Assembly (NCBI GenBank): GCA_963681505.1
Contig: OY811971.1
Span: 22,664,462 to 22,728,461 of the forward strand
Length of the DNA: 64,000 nucleotides
Direction: 5' to 3'
Source: Eunapius fragilis
Lineage: Eukaryota; Porifera; Demospongiae; Spongillida; Spongillidae
Part shown: positions 33,638 to 44,881 of the stretch, piece after piece
How positions within the stretch are numbered: the first letter of the stretch is position 1
Layout of the letters: every line of letters starts with the position of its first letter
Position numbers and translations under genes: made by a program
Notes under the pieces: generated by a model
Told to the model about the DNA's origin: nothing
What the model saw: only the letters and a program-made list of their open reading frames with translations
The model's database searches: none

Positions 33638-34118
33638 ACCACTTGCCCTGTTGACGTCTGTATCCCGTATATTGTTCCATGTTTCACCCGCGGTGTTGTA
33701 CGTGTCGAAAGCTTCTACCATGCCCGTAGTGGGGTTCACAGCACACGCAAACACGTCAGAATCATACTGAAGAGATAGCAATGCTGAAAAGAACAGAATA
33801 CGTATTGTTGGATTGTTTACCATTTGGCTTTTTTGGTTTCCGAAGCCAATTGCGATATAGCCGGTGGCCTTCCCTTCCATCTGGAAGTCTATAAATTCCT
33901 GATTTTCATCGCTAAGCCGCATGGCGACGTAGAAATAACATTGGCCCCTCGTGCATCCAGTTGGCACCGACAGCACAAGCGTATAGTTAGCGTTAGGTGG
34001 CTGGATGGGATAAAGCGAAAATTCGTCTATATCATGCAAGTTGCACGCAGTCATAATAGGACCGCGATAACTTTGCACACCAACACACACATGCACGCAC
34101 ACACACACACGCGCGCGC

Positions 34119-34177
<59 letters not shown>

Positions 34178-34345
34178 AATACGTGCTCGCATCTTAGTAT
34201 GCGAACGCAATGCGCGCACGCCCGAACGCAATATGCAAAACGCTCAGACACACATACTCACCGCTGGGTCGTCGGGACACGCATGACTGGTAGCCAGTGC
34301 AAAGACGGAGGACAGTACCAATAGAACGCTACTTAACCCTCTCAT
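33412..34345 (-). CDS. DOMON-domain protein, minus-strand paralogue (3' end not found)
   Basis: Four exons join in frame: 34345-34262, 34000-33821, 33766-33647 and 33479-33412. The first encodes a signal peptide (MRGLSSVLLVLSSVFALATS) up to HACPDDPA. The second begins PPNANYTLVLSVPTGC and ends with the DOMON signature FQMEGKATGYIAIGFGNQ. The third has YDSDVFACAVNPTTG, and the fourth has RNVCPRVGS and FINGTISC. DOMON domains bind haem or sugars in secreted and membrane redox proteins. Intron phases (0, 0, 0, 2) and exon order equal those of the plus-strand gene at 36882-38014, so the two arose by duplication. Intron 3 has a GC donor (AGG|GCAAGT). Introns 1 and 3 carry CA/TG repeats. Exons matching the paralogue's exons 5-6 were not found before the G-rich repeat at 33.18 kb, so the gene may be truncated. 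Confidence 0.75.
34062..34172. repeat. (CA)n microsatellite in DOMON intron 1
   Basis: Imperfect CA/CG tract within intron 1 of the minus DOMON gene. A smaller TG tract sits in its intron 3 (33560-33637). Confidence 0.9.
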
Positions 34346-34385
34346 TTGTGTTGTGTACTGCAAATCTCACAGAATTGCACGCAGT

Positions 34386-34393
34386 TTTATATA
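34386..34393 (-). promoter_or_regulatory. TATA box of the minus DOMON gene
   Basis: TATATAAA on the minus strand about 40 bp before the ATG at 34345. The plus paralogue has an identical TATATAAA upstream of its ATG. Confidence 0.55.
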
Positions 34394-35189
34394 CCGTATT
34401 AAAATTAATATTGCATCCGTTGCCAAGAATACTGTTTTTATGGGATGTGTTGTAATGAACGTGTTTAATACTTGTGCATTGCAGCGCTCGAGCGGCCGGG
34501 CCTATTATATATTGGCCTGTATATGTAAACCCTACCTGCATGCGTATATGACTCAATCTATGGTGTGACGGGAAGAGTTCATATACGTGACTTGGTGGCG
34601 TCACTTTATATTGATCTGGATGTATCTCTAGGGAGCAACGTGTAGGTGCGACTTTTGTTTTGATAGGTAGTTCTGCATTCATCACGCGCAATGCGGAGGA
34701 GGGACTACTACTGTCACCGCATGCATGCATTGAACTAACTTTCCCATCCCCGGGACATTGCCACGTTTCAGTGGAGCTGAGATCTGACTACTACTCTGGA
34801 CATTTAGACTTCGTATATACATGAGGTACAGCCATGTACAAGTGTACGAGAATCGTTTCTAAGCTACGGGCTACCTTGCGAGCCACCTCAGGATGCAAAT
34901 AAAAGTGCTCTAACCCATCGTAAATATAAAGATGGCTGTATGGTGTGGGGGTTTAGAAGTATTGATAAAGTATAGAGTTCTCAAAATCGCCATCATGATC
35001 TTGACAGAGCGTGCAATAAAAAACGGTAGCCATCTTGACGAACTGCACGGGTTACCACTATCACTGCCTTTCTGCGAACTGCCTAATTCGCTGTACATAT
35101 ATTATAATATTTTAATTTTATAAGTAAATTTTGTTTTGAGAATACAGCTATAACACTAATGATAATAATAACACTAAAAGTAAACACAA

Positions 35190-35841
35190 TCCGGCTAGGA
35201 CCTAGCCAACATCGCCCTAGAGTTTGCCCTCATCAGGGAGATGTTTGTCTTGCATAAAGTTCAAAGGTTGCCATGGACTTTGGCACACAGCCATGGACAG
35301 CAAGGCGAGATGCAAGTTTGGAAATAGATTGCCGAGCCTCCTTGCCCCATGCCCCATAAGACTCCACCACAAGAGGGATGGACACCCACCCCAACTCTGC
35401 ACACTTTGCATCGTTGGCAGTGTGTTTCCTACGCTCAGCCACCTCTGATGCTGCACCTGCTCTGGCTCCCGCTGCAGACAAAACATTTGAGTTTAGCGGG
35501 GAGACAACAGAGATGTCAAAGGCGGCTGGCTTTCCTCGATCCCAGTCCTGTACAAGAATATCTGCCGGTCTTGACTGGGAGAGGTCTGTGTTGAGCCCTG
35601 CACCTGCTTCAACCTGGACAGACAAATGTGCAGTATGGAAGGATTCTGCCAAAATATCCCGAATAATGTTATGGCAAAATAATGTATCACCCTCTCTTTT
35701 GCAAGTAGTTACATGGTGGCTTAGGGGGTCAAGACAATTACCAGGGCATAGTGCACACTGAGACCCATACGAGATATCTAAGCCCATGTAACCATGCATG
35801 CACAACTTTACTGCAATATGGAACTCCTCTAGCTGGTTCAA
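35190..35841 (-). pseudogene. R2-type retrotransposon, 3' fragment
   Basis: The minus frame of 202 codons has a CALC...H...C knuckle, EGDTLFCHNIIRDILAESFH, then SRPADILVQDWDRGKPAAFD and a FDISVVSPLN nuclease motif. It continues with RRKHTANDAKCAELGWVSIP and VESYGAWGKEARQSISKLAS. The frame then slips by one base; TNISLMRANSRAMLARS completes the C-terminal signature to about 35195. It is 5'-truncated and sits between the two DOMON genes. Confidence 0.75.
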
Positions 35842-36796
35842 GATGAAAGCCTAGCCCTATATGGTTTATTATATATCTGATCGATCAAACCAAGGTCTGA
35901 TCGATCAAACCATGCAAGTGGAGGGATGGTTGCCAATTTCTATGGCCATCTAAACACGACTCTTAATTAAAGTCGAGTGGGTGTCCACGAATTAATGAAC
36001 ACTGCAGCGCTTTTATTTATTCCTGCACAAAAACCTTGCACTTGCGGTCACCTTGCAATCAGTGCATGCTAGCTGGTGCTTGTCCACAGCAATGATTTTG
36101 AATAATTAAAAAGCGTTGCGTTCATTCATGAACAGCATATACGCATTAAACAGAATACACGCATGCACCCTGTGTCCTGCATGGCGTCATATAGGTTCCA
36201 TTAGCAGGGGGTCGGGCTAACTCAAGTGGCTTCAACAGCAGTCTGCGCGTACAAACAATCAAAATATTTCTTATGCCGCAGCGGTAGTGCTGCACTTGTA
36301 TACCATTACTATTAAGCACCCCATGTAATGGGCACGGTAGCAATTATAATGGCTTTGTTGACTTGATAAAATTACAATGAATATTGCATGCATATCTTGC
36401 TAGACTGCCAACTCTCCCCACACAACTAACACCTCGGGCGGCTGGCTGTTCGACGTTCATGCTCGCTGTATAACCCCACCTCCCCCTCCCCCATCGTTAT
36501 TGTTGTAAGGCTGGTATGTTAATTACTGAACTGCTGACTGGTACCACGTGGTCAGCATACGTTCAATCCTTATATGCCTTAGCATTGACCTTTCTAGGGC
36601 ATGCCTGCATATTAAAGCAATTGACCCACAAACATCGCTTCTCCTCTCTGACCAGCTTTTACATGCACTAAATGCATGTGATAATATGACATGCATGCAC
36701 TTACACCAAAAGCCAGACAAGATTGCATGGGCGTCCGTCATGGGTGATATAGACAGTATACGCTTACGAACTCACATAGCATAATTGCTTACTACT

Positions 36797-36808
36797 CACG
36801 TGACGTAA
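36797..36808. promoter_or_regulatory. Overlapping E-box and CRE-like motif
   Basis: CACGTG (36797-36802) overlaps TGACGTAA (36801-36808), about 75 bp before the ATG of the plus DOMON gene and just upstream of its TATA box. Binding is inferred from the motif alone. Confidence 0.35.
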
Positions 36809-36816
36809 TTTCTTGA

Positions 36817-36824
36817 TATATAAA
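36817..36824 (+). promoter_or_regulatory. TATA box of the plus DOMON gene
   Basis: TATATAAA about 58 bp upstream of the ATG at 36882, consistent with transcription starting near 36850. Confidence 0.55.
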
Positions 36825-36881
36825 CAACTGATTTCTATAGCAAACAAGTACTCCTTCAATCTGGAGGTTCCGATTTATAGC

Positions 36882-38014
36882 ATGGCGATAACTGCAGTCC
36901 TTCTGAGCGCTGTTCTGCTGCATGTGGCGCACGGCCACTCCGATGTCTGCCCCACACCTCCAGTAGGCTCCTCCGTTATAAGATTGTTTTTCAGAACCGT
37001 GCGTGCTACACCATATGCGTTGTCGCTTTGCTCTCCCCACAGGCCGCAAACGTTACATACCGCTACACTGTTAGCATCCCCGCGGGGTGCACCTCGAATT
37101 GCAACTTCTTTGCTCAGTTGCGAACCAACAACAACAGTACGGCGTGGTTGGATTACTACATGGAGGGCGCTGCCACTGGCTACATCGCGCTAGGATGGAA
37201 CAACGCCTCGCAATTGGTAACGCGCATTATGTGCACCCAAATTTTCACTTCACTATAAATATAAAATCGTTCGCTAATGCTGACGCATTTGTTTAATTAA
37301 CGTACATGTACGTGCAATTTTACGGACCGGCACAGCCACTTTCGGACATCGTAGCATGCGCCTACAACAACCGAACACAGTCAGTCCAAGTTGTTGATAC
37401 CTGGATAAACGCCAATGGCACCGTAATTACTGATAGCAACGTGGTAAGAACTTCATTTAATGTTCAATAAAACTATGATTACGATGCGCCACACCCTCCT
37501 TGCAGCGTTACTTGTGCAATCAGTCGGTTGGAACGTATGCTAATGGCCGCATTTCTTGCAGGTAAGTGCGAAGGATTACTTGTCCATGAATTCATTATGT
37601 TTACCGTTTGTAATAATGCATCAGTTACTCAAGGTCCTACTCGACCCATGACACAGTGAACGACTACAGAATTGATGGTCTGTTCTTCGCAGTATACGGG
37701 TCAGGAAACACCTTACCAAGTTAGTTGCTAGCTCAAATCGTCCTACCTCGTGCCCTCACTCACTTTTTACCGCGGTGCTCTTTTGCCCTTCAACAGCGGT
37801 CGGAGAAAACAACACGCTTACATTCGCTTCGTTTAGCGGCCTCACCATCAGCAACACAACAATCAATCCGCGATGGTATCCTAACATCACCGGTCCCACG
37901 ACGGCCGCCCCGACCACAACACCGTTGCCGACGATTAGTGCTGGCTTTGTGCTGTCTCATGCAGTCATATTCTTCTATGCACTTTGTTTTATGGCGGCCT
38001 GGTCGGTTCTTTAA
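36882..38014 (+). CDS. Secreted or anchored DOMON-domain protein, six exons
   Basis: Exons 36882-36962, 37043-37216, 37336-37443, 37506-37561, 37625-37719 and 37797-38014 all have GT/AG borders and join in frame into 243 residues. Residues 1-18 (MAITAVLLSAVLLHVAHG) are a signal peptide. Residues about 28-185 form a DOMON-like domain: AANVTYRYTVSIPAGC, the signature YYMEGAATGYIALGWNNAS, LSDIVACAYNN, and a DYRIDGLFFAVYGSG strand. Many N-glycosylation sequons are present. Residues 203-217 are a Thr/Pro linker, and 218-243 a hydrophobic tail ending at the stop, which suggests a GPI signal or a single membrane anchor. It therefore acts at the cell surface or outside the cell, probably binding haem or sugar; the ligand is inference. 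It is divergent from the minus paralogue about 2.5 kb away. Confidence 0.88.
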
Positions 38015-38154
38015 AGAAATACAAAGCCTATGCTTACAGAAACAGTATCAGTAGTGTGTGGATTTTTGTGTTTTGATGTGTATCTATTTCTGCGTGCTGA
38101 CATATAGTTACAGACATATCATACCAGTTAATTTATAAGACAGAAGCAGCAACA

Positions 38155-38234
38155 ATGGGGGGAGAGGGGTGGGGGGGGGGGGGGGGGGGGGTTAGCTTCT
38201 CTCTCCCTTTCTCCCTCTCCCCCTCTATCTCTCT

Positions 38235-38277
<43 letters not shown>

Positions 38278-38278
38278 A

Positions 38279-38327
<49 letters not shown>

Positions 38328-38332
38328 TCTGA
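38155..38332. repeat. G-tract and (CT)n microsatellite
   Basis: A G run at about 38170-38190 followed by about 130 bp of CTCTCT with occasional TTT breaks, about 150 bp past the DOMON stop codon. Confidence 0.95.
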
Positions 38333-38339
38333 GCACATA

Positions 38340-39240
38340 ATCATAAATGTACATATATCGTGAAACCTTATTGCTGCATTAGTAGAATGCACAATACATC
38401 TATGCTGATAGCTTAAGCTTAAGGCTAATCAGCTGGTTCAGTTGGTAGCTTAAGGCTAATCAGTTGGTATGGCTTAGCTGGTAGCTTAAGCTTAAGGCTA
38501 ATCAGTATAACTGTCCATAATATATTAATGAATGCATTTGTTTTTTAGTTCGTCTATAGTACATTCTAAAGACCTGGGCATTCTTCATAGCCATGTGCAC
38601 GTCATGCCCTCTTCTCAGTAATATAAGCAAGTTGGCCTTGTTATGGCTATGCATGCATACGCGTTTCCCAGCTTTAATGCATGTGTTTGAACTTTACCCA
38701 ATTGATAAGATTGTAGCCTTTATAACATGCAGGAAAAAGACAGCCCAAGTACATCCAGCACCAATGTACATGTACAAGGCCAACTGTGTGGGAATATATC
38801 ATTGAATTTTTCTTTAGATCCATGCAGTATGAAATTAAGACCAAAAAAAATAACAATTTATGTTATTATAGTTATGCTTGAAAATGTAACTATGTGCGCG
38901 TTAATAGCATTCAGTTATGACATAGTTGTTGCAAACAATTATATTCTATGCACGAACTTTGTTAATATAAACAACACTAAACATCACTAACTTTAAATGA
39001 CAACACCTAGTCATTACAATTATGGCTACCCTGATTGTGACTAAGAGAAGTCCGGGCAATGTACGCATCCATTCCTACCAATTATATACATTTGCAGTCT
39101 CGTCATATCAAATAATTGATTGCAATATGTTATTTATGGGTGATGCTATTACGAGACTGAAAACGATTTCATTATGACTTCGATTAATGACCACACCCGG
39201 TCATGAATAAATTGTTCCCGATACACGTTCTCGTCAATAA
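38340..39240. other. Gene-poor stretch
   Basis: Three loose repeats of GGCTAATCAG...TAGCTTAAG lie at 38415-38505. Otherwise no gene or element seen. Confidence 0.45.
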
Positions 39241-39245
39241 TTTCA

Positions 39246-39416
39246 CACAGGGAAAAAACGCGTGGAATCAAGTTCTGATTTTACAGAGGATTTTTAAATC
39301 TTCTGAAAAATCATTGCGTGATCTTACATAGAAAATCTGGCGCGTGTGATTTGTGTGTGATTCTCTGTAATATCACACAATGATTCCAAAATGATTCCAC
39401 GTGTTTTTTCCCTGTG
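39246..39416. mobile_element. CACAGGG-type MITE, copy 2, 3-bp TSD (TCA)
   Basis: CACAGGGAAAAAACGCGTGG at the left and ATGATTCCACGTGTTTTTTC plus CCTGTG at the right, flanked by TCA on both sides (39243-39245, 39417-39419). Same family as 9752-9923, but with a different target, which confirms the 3-bp duplication. Confidence 0.85.
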
Positions 39417-39769
39417 TCAGAGTACACGTGCAGCACACGTTCTCGTCAACAGGTACACCATATAGGGAGTCAGCCAGTGTACAGGACAGTATATCTTACT
39501 CTGAGACTCCCTATAGCACCCTCTGTGTGCTCTTCCTAACAACACAATATTAATCGACTCTACCTCTATTGCGGTCCACGAAAACAGAGAGACAATGATT
39601 TATGAACGTTCACGCGCCGTTTGGGAAGCACCTGATTACTATGACTACCACTTAAGTTCAACAGTCCATGCACTATACATATGCGTGGGAATGTTGATTG
39701 TTTTCAAACCATGCCGCATGCACAGCTGGTAATTTACGGACCTGCATGGAAACATCACCGGTGTCATAG

Positions 39770-39950
39770 CGGATTTTGTCCCCCCCAAAAAGTGTCCCCC
39801 CGGACACAATCCGCTAGCGGATTCTGTCTGGGGGGACACAATCCACTAGCGGACACTGTCCGGGGGAGCACAATCCGCCAGCGGATTCTGTCCGAGGGGA
39901 CATGTTCTGCTAGCGGACTCTGCATGTCCCTCCTCCGCAGAATGTCTCCC
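39770..39950. repeat. Minisatellite, about 35-bp palindromic unit
   Basis: ACAATCCGCTAGCGGATTCT followed by GTCCGGGGGG recurs about four times. Each unit centres on a CCGCTAGCGG palindrome, so the array can form a series of cruciforms. Confidence 0.8.
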
Positions 39951-39964
39951 CCCCCCTCAAGCAA

Positions 39965-40130
39965 TAAATCCATTGCGTTTGATTAGCGAGTGTGTAGGCA
40001 TGCAGCTTCGTATGGTGAAATGGTCGTCATGCAAACGCTCGGATACATATTAATAATATACAAGAAAAGCTGGAAATGGTTCAATCAAACAATAAATCAG
40101 TATCTCAGTCACACACACAGGAAGAGTAGT
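39965..40130. repeat. Direct duplication, left copy
   Basis: TTGCGTTTGATTAGCGAG through AATCAGTATCTCAGTCACA is repeated at about 40458-40612. The two copies bracket the 26-bp minisatellite and the C-tract. Confidence 0.8.
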
Positions 40131-40416
40131 GAGGCCAGGGGTAACAGAGCCACAGTGAGGCCATGCAGGGGTAACAGAGCCATAGTGAGGCCATGCAGAG
40201 GTAACAGAGCCATAGTGAGGCCTGGGATAACAGAGCCATAGCGAGGCCTGGGGTAACAGAGCCATAGTGAGGCCAGGGTAACAGAGACATAGTGAGTCCA
40301 GGGGTAACAGAGCCATATAGTGAGGCCAGGGGTAACAGAGCCATAGTGCATGAGGCTAGGGGTAACAGAGCTGTAGTGAGGCCTGGGGTAACAGAGTCAT
40401 AGTGAGGCCAGGGGTA

Positions 40417-40425
<9 letters not shown>
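40127..40425. repeat. Minisatellite, about 26-bp unit, 11 copies
   Basis: GAGGCCAGGGGTAACAGAGC followed by CATAGT repeats about eleven times with substitutions and small insertions, ending in a C-tract at 40427-40447. Minus-strand translations of it look protein-like but are repeat artefacts. Confidence 0.9.
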
Positions 40426-40451
<26 letters not shown>

Positions 40452-40457
40452 CCCTCA

Positions 40458-40612
40458 ACCTTGCGTTTGATTAGCGAGCTGAACGTGTAGGCATGCAGCT
40501 TCGTATTGTGAAATGGTCGCCAAACGCTGAGATACATATTAATTTTACAAGAAAAGCTGGAAATGGTTCAATCCAAAAATAAATCAGTATCTCAGTCACA
40601 TACACAGGAGAG
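40458..40612. repeat. Direct duplication, right copy
   Basis: Partner of 39965-40130, with about ten differences and small deletions. Confidence 0.8.
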
Positions 40613-40739
40613 CAACACCATTTGTCCTCGTGCAGTGTTGGGAAGTGTGAGAATACCAACACATTTGATAAGGACCAATTGTGACAGGTGTCACATTGCG
40701 CACCAAGTCTCCGTAAGCAGAGTCAGTCATCAGACACGC

Positions 40740-41160
40740 ACAATAAACATAAGTATCCTTAGGGATAGTTGCAGTGTTTGATTATACCAAACCATTAGTT
40801 TGAGGATGGTATATGCTGTATAGATTATCCTGTGTTCAGTTCCCGTTAATTGAAACAGTACTGCATTGACTCTGTTCACAAATTCACGTCCTTGATCTGA
40901 TATGGTGACATTGGTGCAACCATGCCTGTTAAGAAGTTACATGTTATGATATGCTTATATGCTTATAGCATTGTATGTAAAGTGAATTAACAATTTATAT
41001 ACATTTGCCTGCATATAATCTCATACAGAAACTCAGCAACTGTTCTTGCAGTCTTGTCAGCTATAGGCTCAGCCTCAGGCCACTTAGAAAAGTAATCAAC
41101 TAAGGTAATGATGTAACAATTGCCTCGTTGAGTTTTTGGGAGAGGACCAATCAGGTCTAT
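40740..41160 (-). pseudogene. Gypsy/Ginger-type integrase remnant with an intron
   Basis: On the minus strand 41160-41009 encodes IDLIGPLPKTQRGNCYIITL, then VDYFSKWPEAEPIADKTART and VAEFLYEIICR. A GC donor (CAG|GCAAAT) opens an 83-bp intron (40926-41008). From 40925 the frame resumes as HGCTNVTISDQGREFVNRVN and LFQLTGTEHR, then slips into AYHPQTNGL and NQTLQLSL. These are the D...D...E integrase blocks (IDLIGP, ISDQGREF, YHPQTNG). Integrases with introns are typical of Ginger-type DNA transposons or domesticated integrases, not of fresh Ty3/gypsy copies. Frameshifts show it is dead. Upstream domains are not seen. Confidence 0.75.
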
Positions 41161-41370
41161 TCAAGCCTAAATTGATACATGCATGCATTAACTTAAGGTA
41201 GTCTTGAGCGGGGAAGTTCTTAATGGTTTGTTATCTGGCTTCACTCAAATGCCATCGGTATTTAGTCTTCTATAGAGACACGCCTTGTTTAATTATAGCG
41301 CGTGACAGAATTAACAAGGAAGTGCATTCATTTTAGACAACCATATAACCGTCCGAAGCTTATATATGTA

Positions 41371-42945
41371 CAGTCCTGACCTCGTTAAGAGCGTTCCCTG
41401 CGCTCTTATACCATACTTATAGGGCATAGATTGCACGTAGATAATGTGTAGCCGCGGTACCCGCATTAACCGTGAGTATATAATCGGAACCTACGCGAGT
41501 AGGTTCCATATAGGAATCCTGCAGTATCATGAATGTCATTAAAAAAACGTCACTCTCGTCTAGCGGGACAGCCAAGAGTCGGGTCACTTCGCTTTTAGTG
41601 GCAATCGAGCAATATCAAAAAGGAGAACTGTTCTGCGTCATACATATGTCATAAGACGGTGTACTTTTAGAGAACAAAAATACTCGTCCCCATCGTCCGT
41701 ACCCAGTCCCACCTAAAATTTCTCCTTCGTCGTCGTCTTCTTCTTCTTCTTCCTTCCGGAGAGTATAACTCACGACAGGAACGTTTGTAAAGCACGCCAT
41801 GTGTACCAATCGCTTCAGGATGTGTCCGCATGTTATCTTCAGGTATCTGTTAGACGCCTAACCGATCAGGCAATTGGCTGAAGCGAGTAGTACCTTATTT
41901 GGTGTTGATCTACAAATAGCACATTACATCAGCTATCACAATGTTCATGACGCACCAGTATAATATAACCAGTGTTATCAAATTCGATGGTTTTACCATA
42001 TAATCTCATGAGGACAATTCTGATTCCACTCGAGCATATAAAAGTGGAAAGATCCAGATGCTGCCAGATCTGTCAAACGTGCGTATGTCAAGCGCGGTAC
42101 CGAAAGGAACAACAAAACGACCACCCAAAGGTACGTTTATACGGCATCGATAAATGTTGGATCGATAAATTATAAGCATGCATATGGTATATCGCTAAAA
42201 TGGAAGGAATAGTTTAGTTACAGCGGTAGAGATACTGCGTCTCTCCGTTTTACAGTAATATGCGCTGTTTGAAATGTGTGTATAACGCCAAAGTTGCTTA
42301 CGTCAATTTGGTCATGTATTGTGGTGCATGGTTTATCTGATTATAGCGTGAGATCAGTTTACTTAGAGTGCATTTATTCTTTGTATTATATGGCTTCGTT
42401 TTTAACCTTTATCAATCCTTTGCTCCTCAATGGAGATAGTCTGGGGACTAGTGTAATATTTGGTACACACCTCAACAGAATTGCATATTCTAATATAAAC
42501 CTGTCATGATCGCGCAAGTTGACGTTTATGCTACCTTATTCTATGCGTTTCAAGAACTAAGTACAATACCAAATGCACCAGAAAAATTTAGGAAACAAGT
42601 AATAAAAACATTCTCTACACGAGAAGGTTGGTGGTATATAGGAATCAAAGGTGAGATGGTGGTGTAAAAAGCAAGGGAACAAGGCTTTTGATTGAAAAGG
42701 AAAAATGAAATAGACCTATATTAGCACGCACATTAAAATATGACAACATGCGGCTAATATAGGTCTATTTCATTTTTCCTTTTCAATCAAAAGCCTTGTT
42801 CCCTTGCTTTTTACACCACCATCTCACCTTTGATTCCTATATACCACCAACCTTCTCGTGTAGAGAATGTTTTTATTACTTGTTTTCAATACAACTGACG
42901 AGGGAATGCGCTCATAGCGAGTGCGCTCTTAACGAGGTCAGACTG
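41371..42945. mobile_element. Pogo/Tc1-like non-autonomous element, TA target
   Basis: Ends CAGTCCTGACCTCGTTAAG and CTTAACGAGGTCAGACTG form a terminal inverted repeat, flanked by TA at 41369-41370 and 42946-42947. TA targets and CAGTC termini fit the Tc1/mariner-pogo group. The 1.58-kb interior has no transposase. Its right part contains the complete ACAAG-type MITE (42595-42883). A second, end-less copy is at 31551-32803 and a short piece at about 44035-44115. Confidence 0.85.
42595..42883. mobile_element. ACAAGTAATAAAAACATTC MITE, copy 2
   Basis: 289-bp foldback with long, almost perfect arms, nested in the pogo-like element. The copy at 32617-32803 holds the left arm and part of the right. 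Confidence 0.88.
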
Positions 42946-42949
42946 TATA

Positions 42950-44640
42950 TTTAAAACCACCGAAGGGAGCTTCTATCAAAGCAAAAACGTTGTGTCCAAA
43001 AGTGTTTCATTGTCCAAACTTTCGATTAAAAGCTCGCATGCATTAAATAAATGATCCAATATGATCATAACTGGAATTATTACATTGGCAATATAGTGCT
43101 ATGGGTTATACATTTCCTAATTTCCTGTCGATATGCAGCTTGCGCATGTGTGCAACTAGAGTTCTGAGGTATTGAACAGAGAAAGAACGCTCCATCACAT
43201 GCAAGATATACATGTAGAGCAACCGTTTTAATCTTATGATAATTGACGCTGGCAGATATATATATATATATATAAGTGCAATTAGGGATATGATGTTTGA
43301 TAATCACATTAAGCAACGCACCTTTGTCCACCTACATGTCCACATACTTACAATTGCATCCCTTGGTACATGTCACAATCAATATACTGCGTTGGCTTGT
43401 GAATCTTAGTGATGATTGCAGCACATGAAGACAATAGAAGGCATAAAGAGGAAAGATACATTCATCAATTTGAATGAATGAGATCTATATTTAGTACATG
43501 TACATTATGCCGTCGGACATAAGCATTTGACACTATTTTTTTCACCAATATTGCATACATCTATCTGGTCACAACGTTTTTATTTACTTTTTTATGGGCT
43601 TTTTCTTTACACACTTAGCTACTGTAGTTATTTCCTACATCTGTACTGCTTTTCATATAGGTCTTGTATGTGATGCAGCAGAACACGTATACGTCTACTG
43701 CACTCGTGATGCCAACTTAATTTAATCTATCGGTTTTGCTCTTGTGACAACGCTGCCTCTGACGCTTCCGCGTACACAACAGTGATGAGTTGGGACTCCG
43801 AATAATACCCAGCACTGCACTATTAATATACTAGTACTAACCCAAACACAAATGCAGATTGCTGACATGTATACACGCATGCATAAACCAACGTGTCAAA
43901 ATGTGCAGACATATTGTCGGCCTGGGGTGCAGAAGTTGCAGAACTAACAGTTTATGAATTTACAAAAGTGACTTAAAATTACTATGCTAAACATACTAGT
44001 TGTAAGCACAGTCCCCCCACATCCTTTGGGTTAGAATAACTCACGACAGGAACGTTTGTAAGGAATTTCAAGCTTACCATGCAGTCGCTGCAGGATGAGT
44101 CCGGCCGCATCTTTTGAGGAGTCTGTTTATTCGGTTATATCTGGTTGTGTACGTATGTACATGTACCTTACCACAGTTACGAAGAGTTGAATCATCAAGC
44201 GCTTAAACACACCACTTACCAATGTCCAGAGAACATTTAAATATGCTCCTGGCGTTCAAAGTGATATAAAGGTCACTTTATTTGTTGGCACAACCTCCGT
44301 AGTAGTTTAAGGCTGGACGCTACGTTAAAATTAAAACTATACCGTAAATGTTTTTCGAACTATATTATGAAGGCTAGTTGCAGTGCGAGCTGCATGTATA
44401 TCTTAAAGGTCGAAGGTTGATTTTATTGGACCCGAATCTAACCGGGATACCGTTGGCGCCAATAGCTCCATAGCGGCACCGCGCTACCAGGAACAGATAC
44501 TACTGTGTGTTTGACAACAATCGACAGAGAGTATCTTATACGCTTAGCTGATTATGATATGACTTTGCAATTAGTAAACTTAATAACTATATATCTTACT
44601 ATCCATATTTCATCATTGCCCACCCATCTACAAGTCTTTT
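42950..44640. other. Gene-poor stretch
   Basis: Contains a (TA)n run at 43256-43274 and a short relic of the pogo-like element (ACTCACGACAGGAACGTTTG, about 44037-44060). No gene recognised. Confidence 0.45.
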
Positions 44641-44650
44641 TGTGCATACT

Positions 44651-44881
44651 ATGCGACAGTGTCCAGAAAAATCACCCTTCTGGGTATTTTTTCAAGTTTT
44701 TAAATTTTCCATGAACTCCAAAGAGCTTCTACAAGTATTAAATGGTCCATACGCCTCCTATAATGGACTATCCATCATAAAGTTATTATAGGCACTGAAT
44801 TATAATTAGCCATACAATTCATTGCGAGCGTTACTTTTCTATTTCTTATCGTAAGGGTGATTTTGCTGGACACTGTTCCAT
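44651..44881. mobile_element. GACAGTGTCCAGAAAAATC MITE, copy 3
   Basis: Ends GACAGTGTCCAG and CTGGACACTGTTCC, with the interior matching the 12877 copy (TGGACTATCC, ATTAGCCATACA). Confidence 0.78.

Noticed and set aside
39096-39155. Mutator-like hairpin with CAGTCTCGT...ACGAGACTG ends
   Set aside because: Only nine bases pair and no 9-bp duplication flanks it, so chance cannot be excluded.
40050-40458. Minus-strand ORFs of up to 117 codons at the 26-bp minisatellite
   Set aside because: Several frames give protein-like repeats (ASLWLCYP and similar), which is expected of a 26-27 bp tandem repeat and not evidence of a gene.
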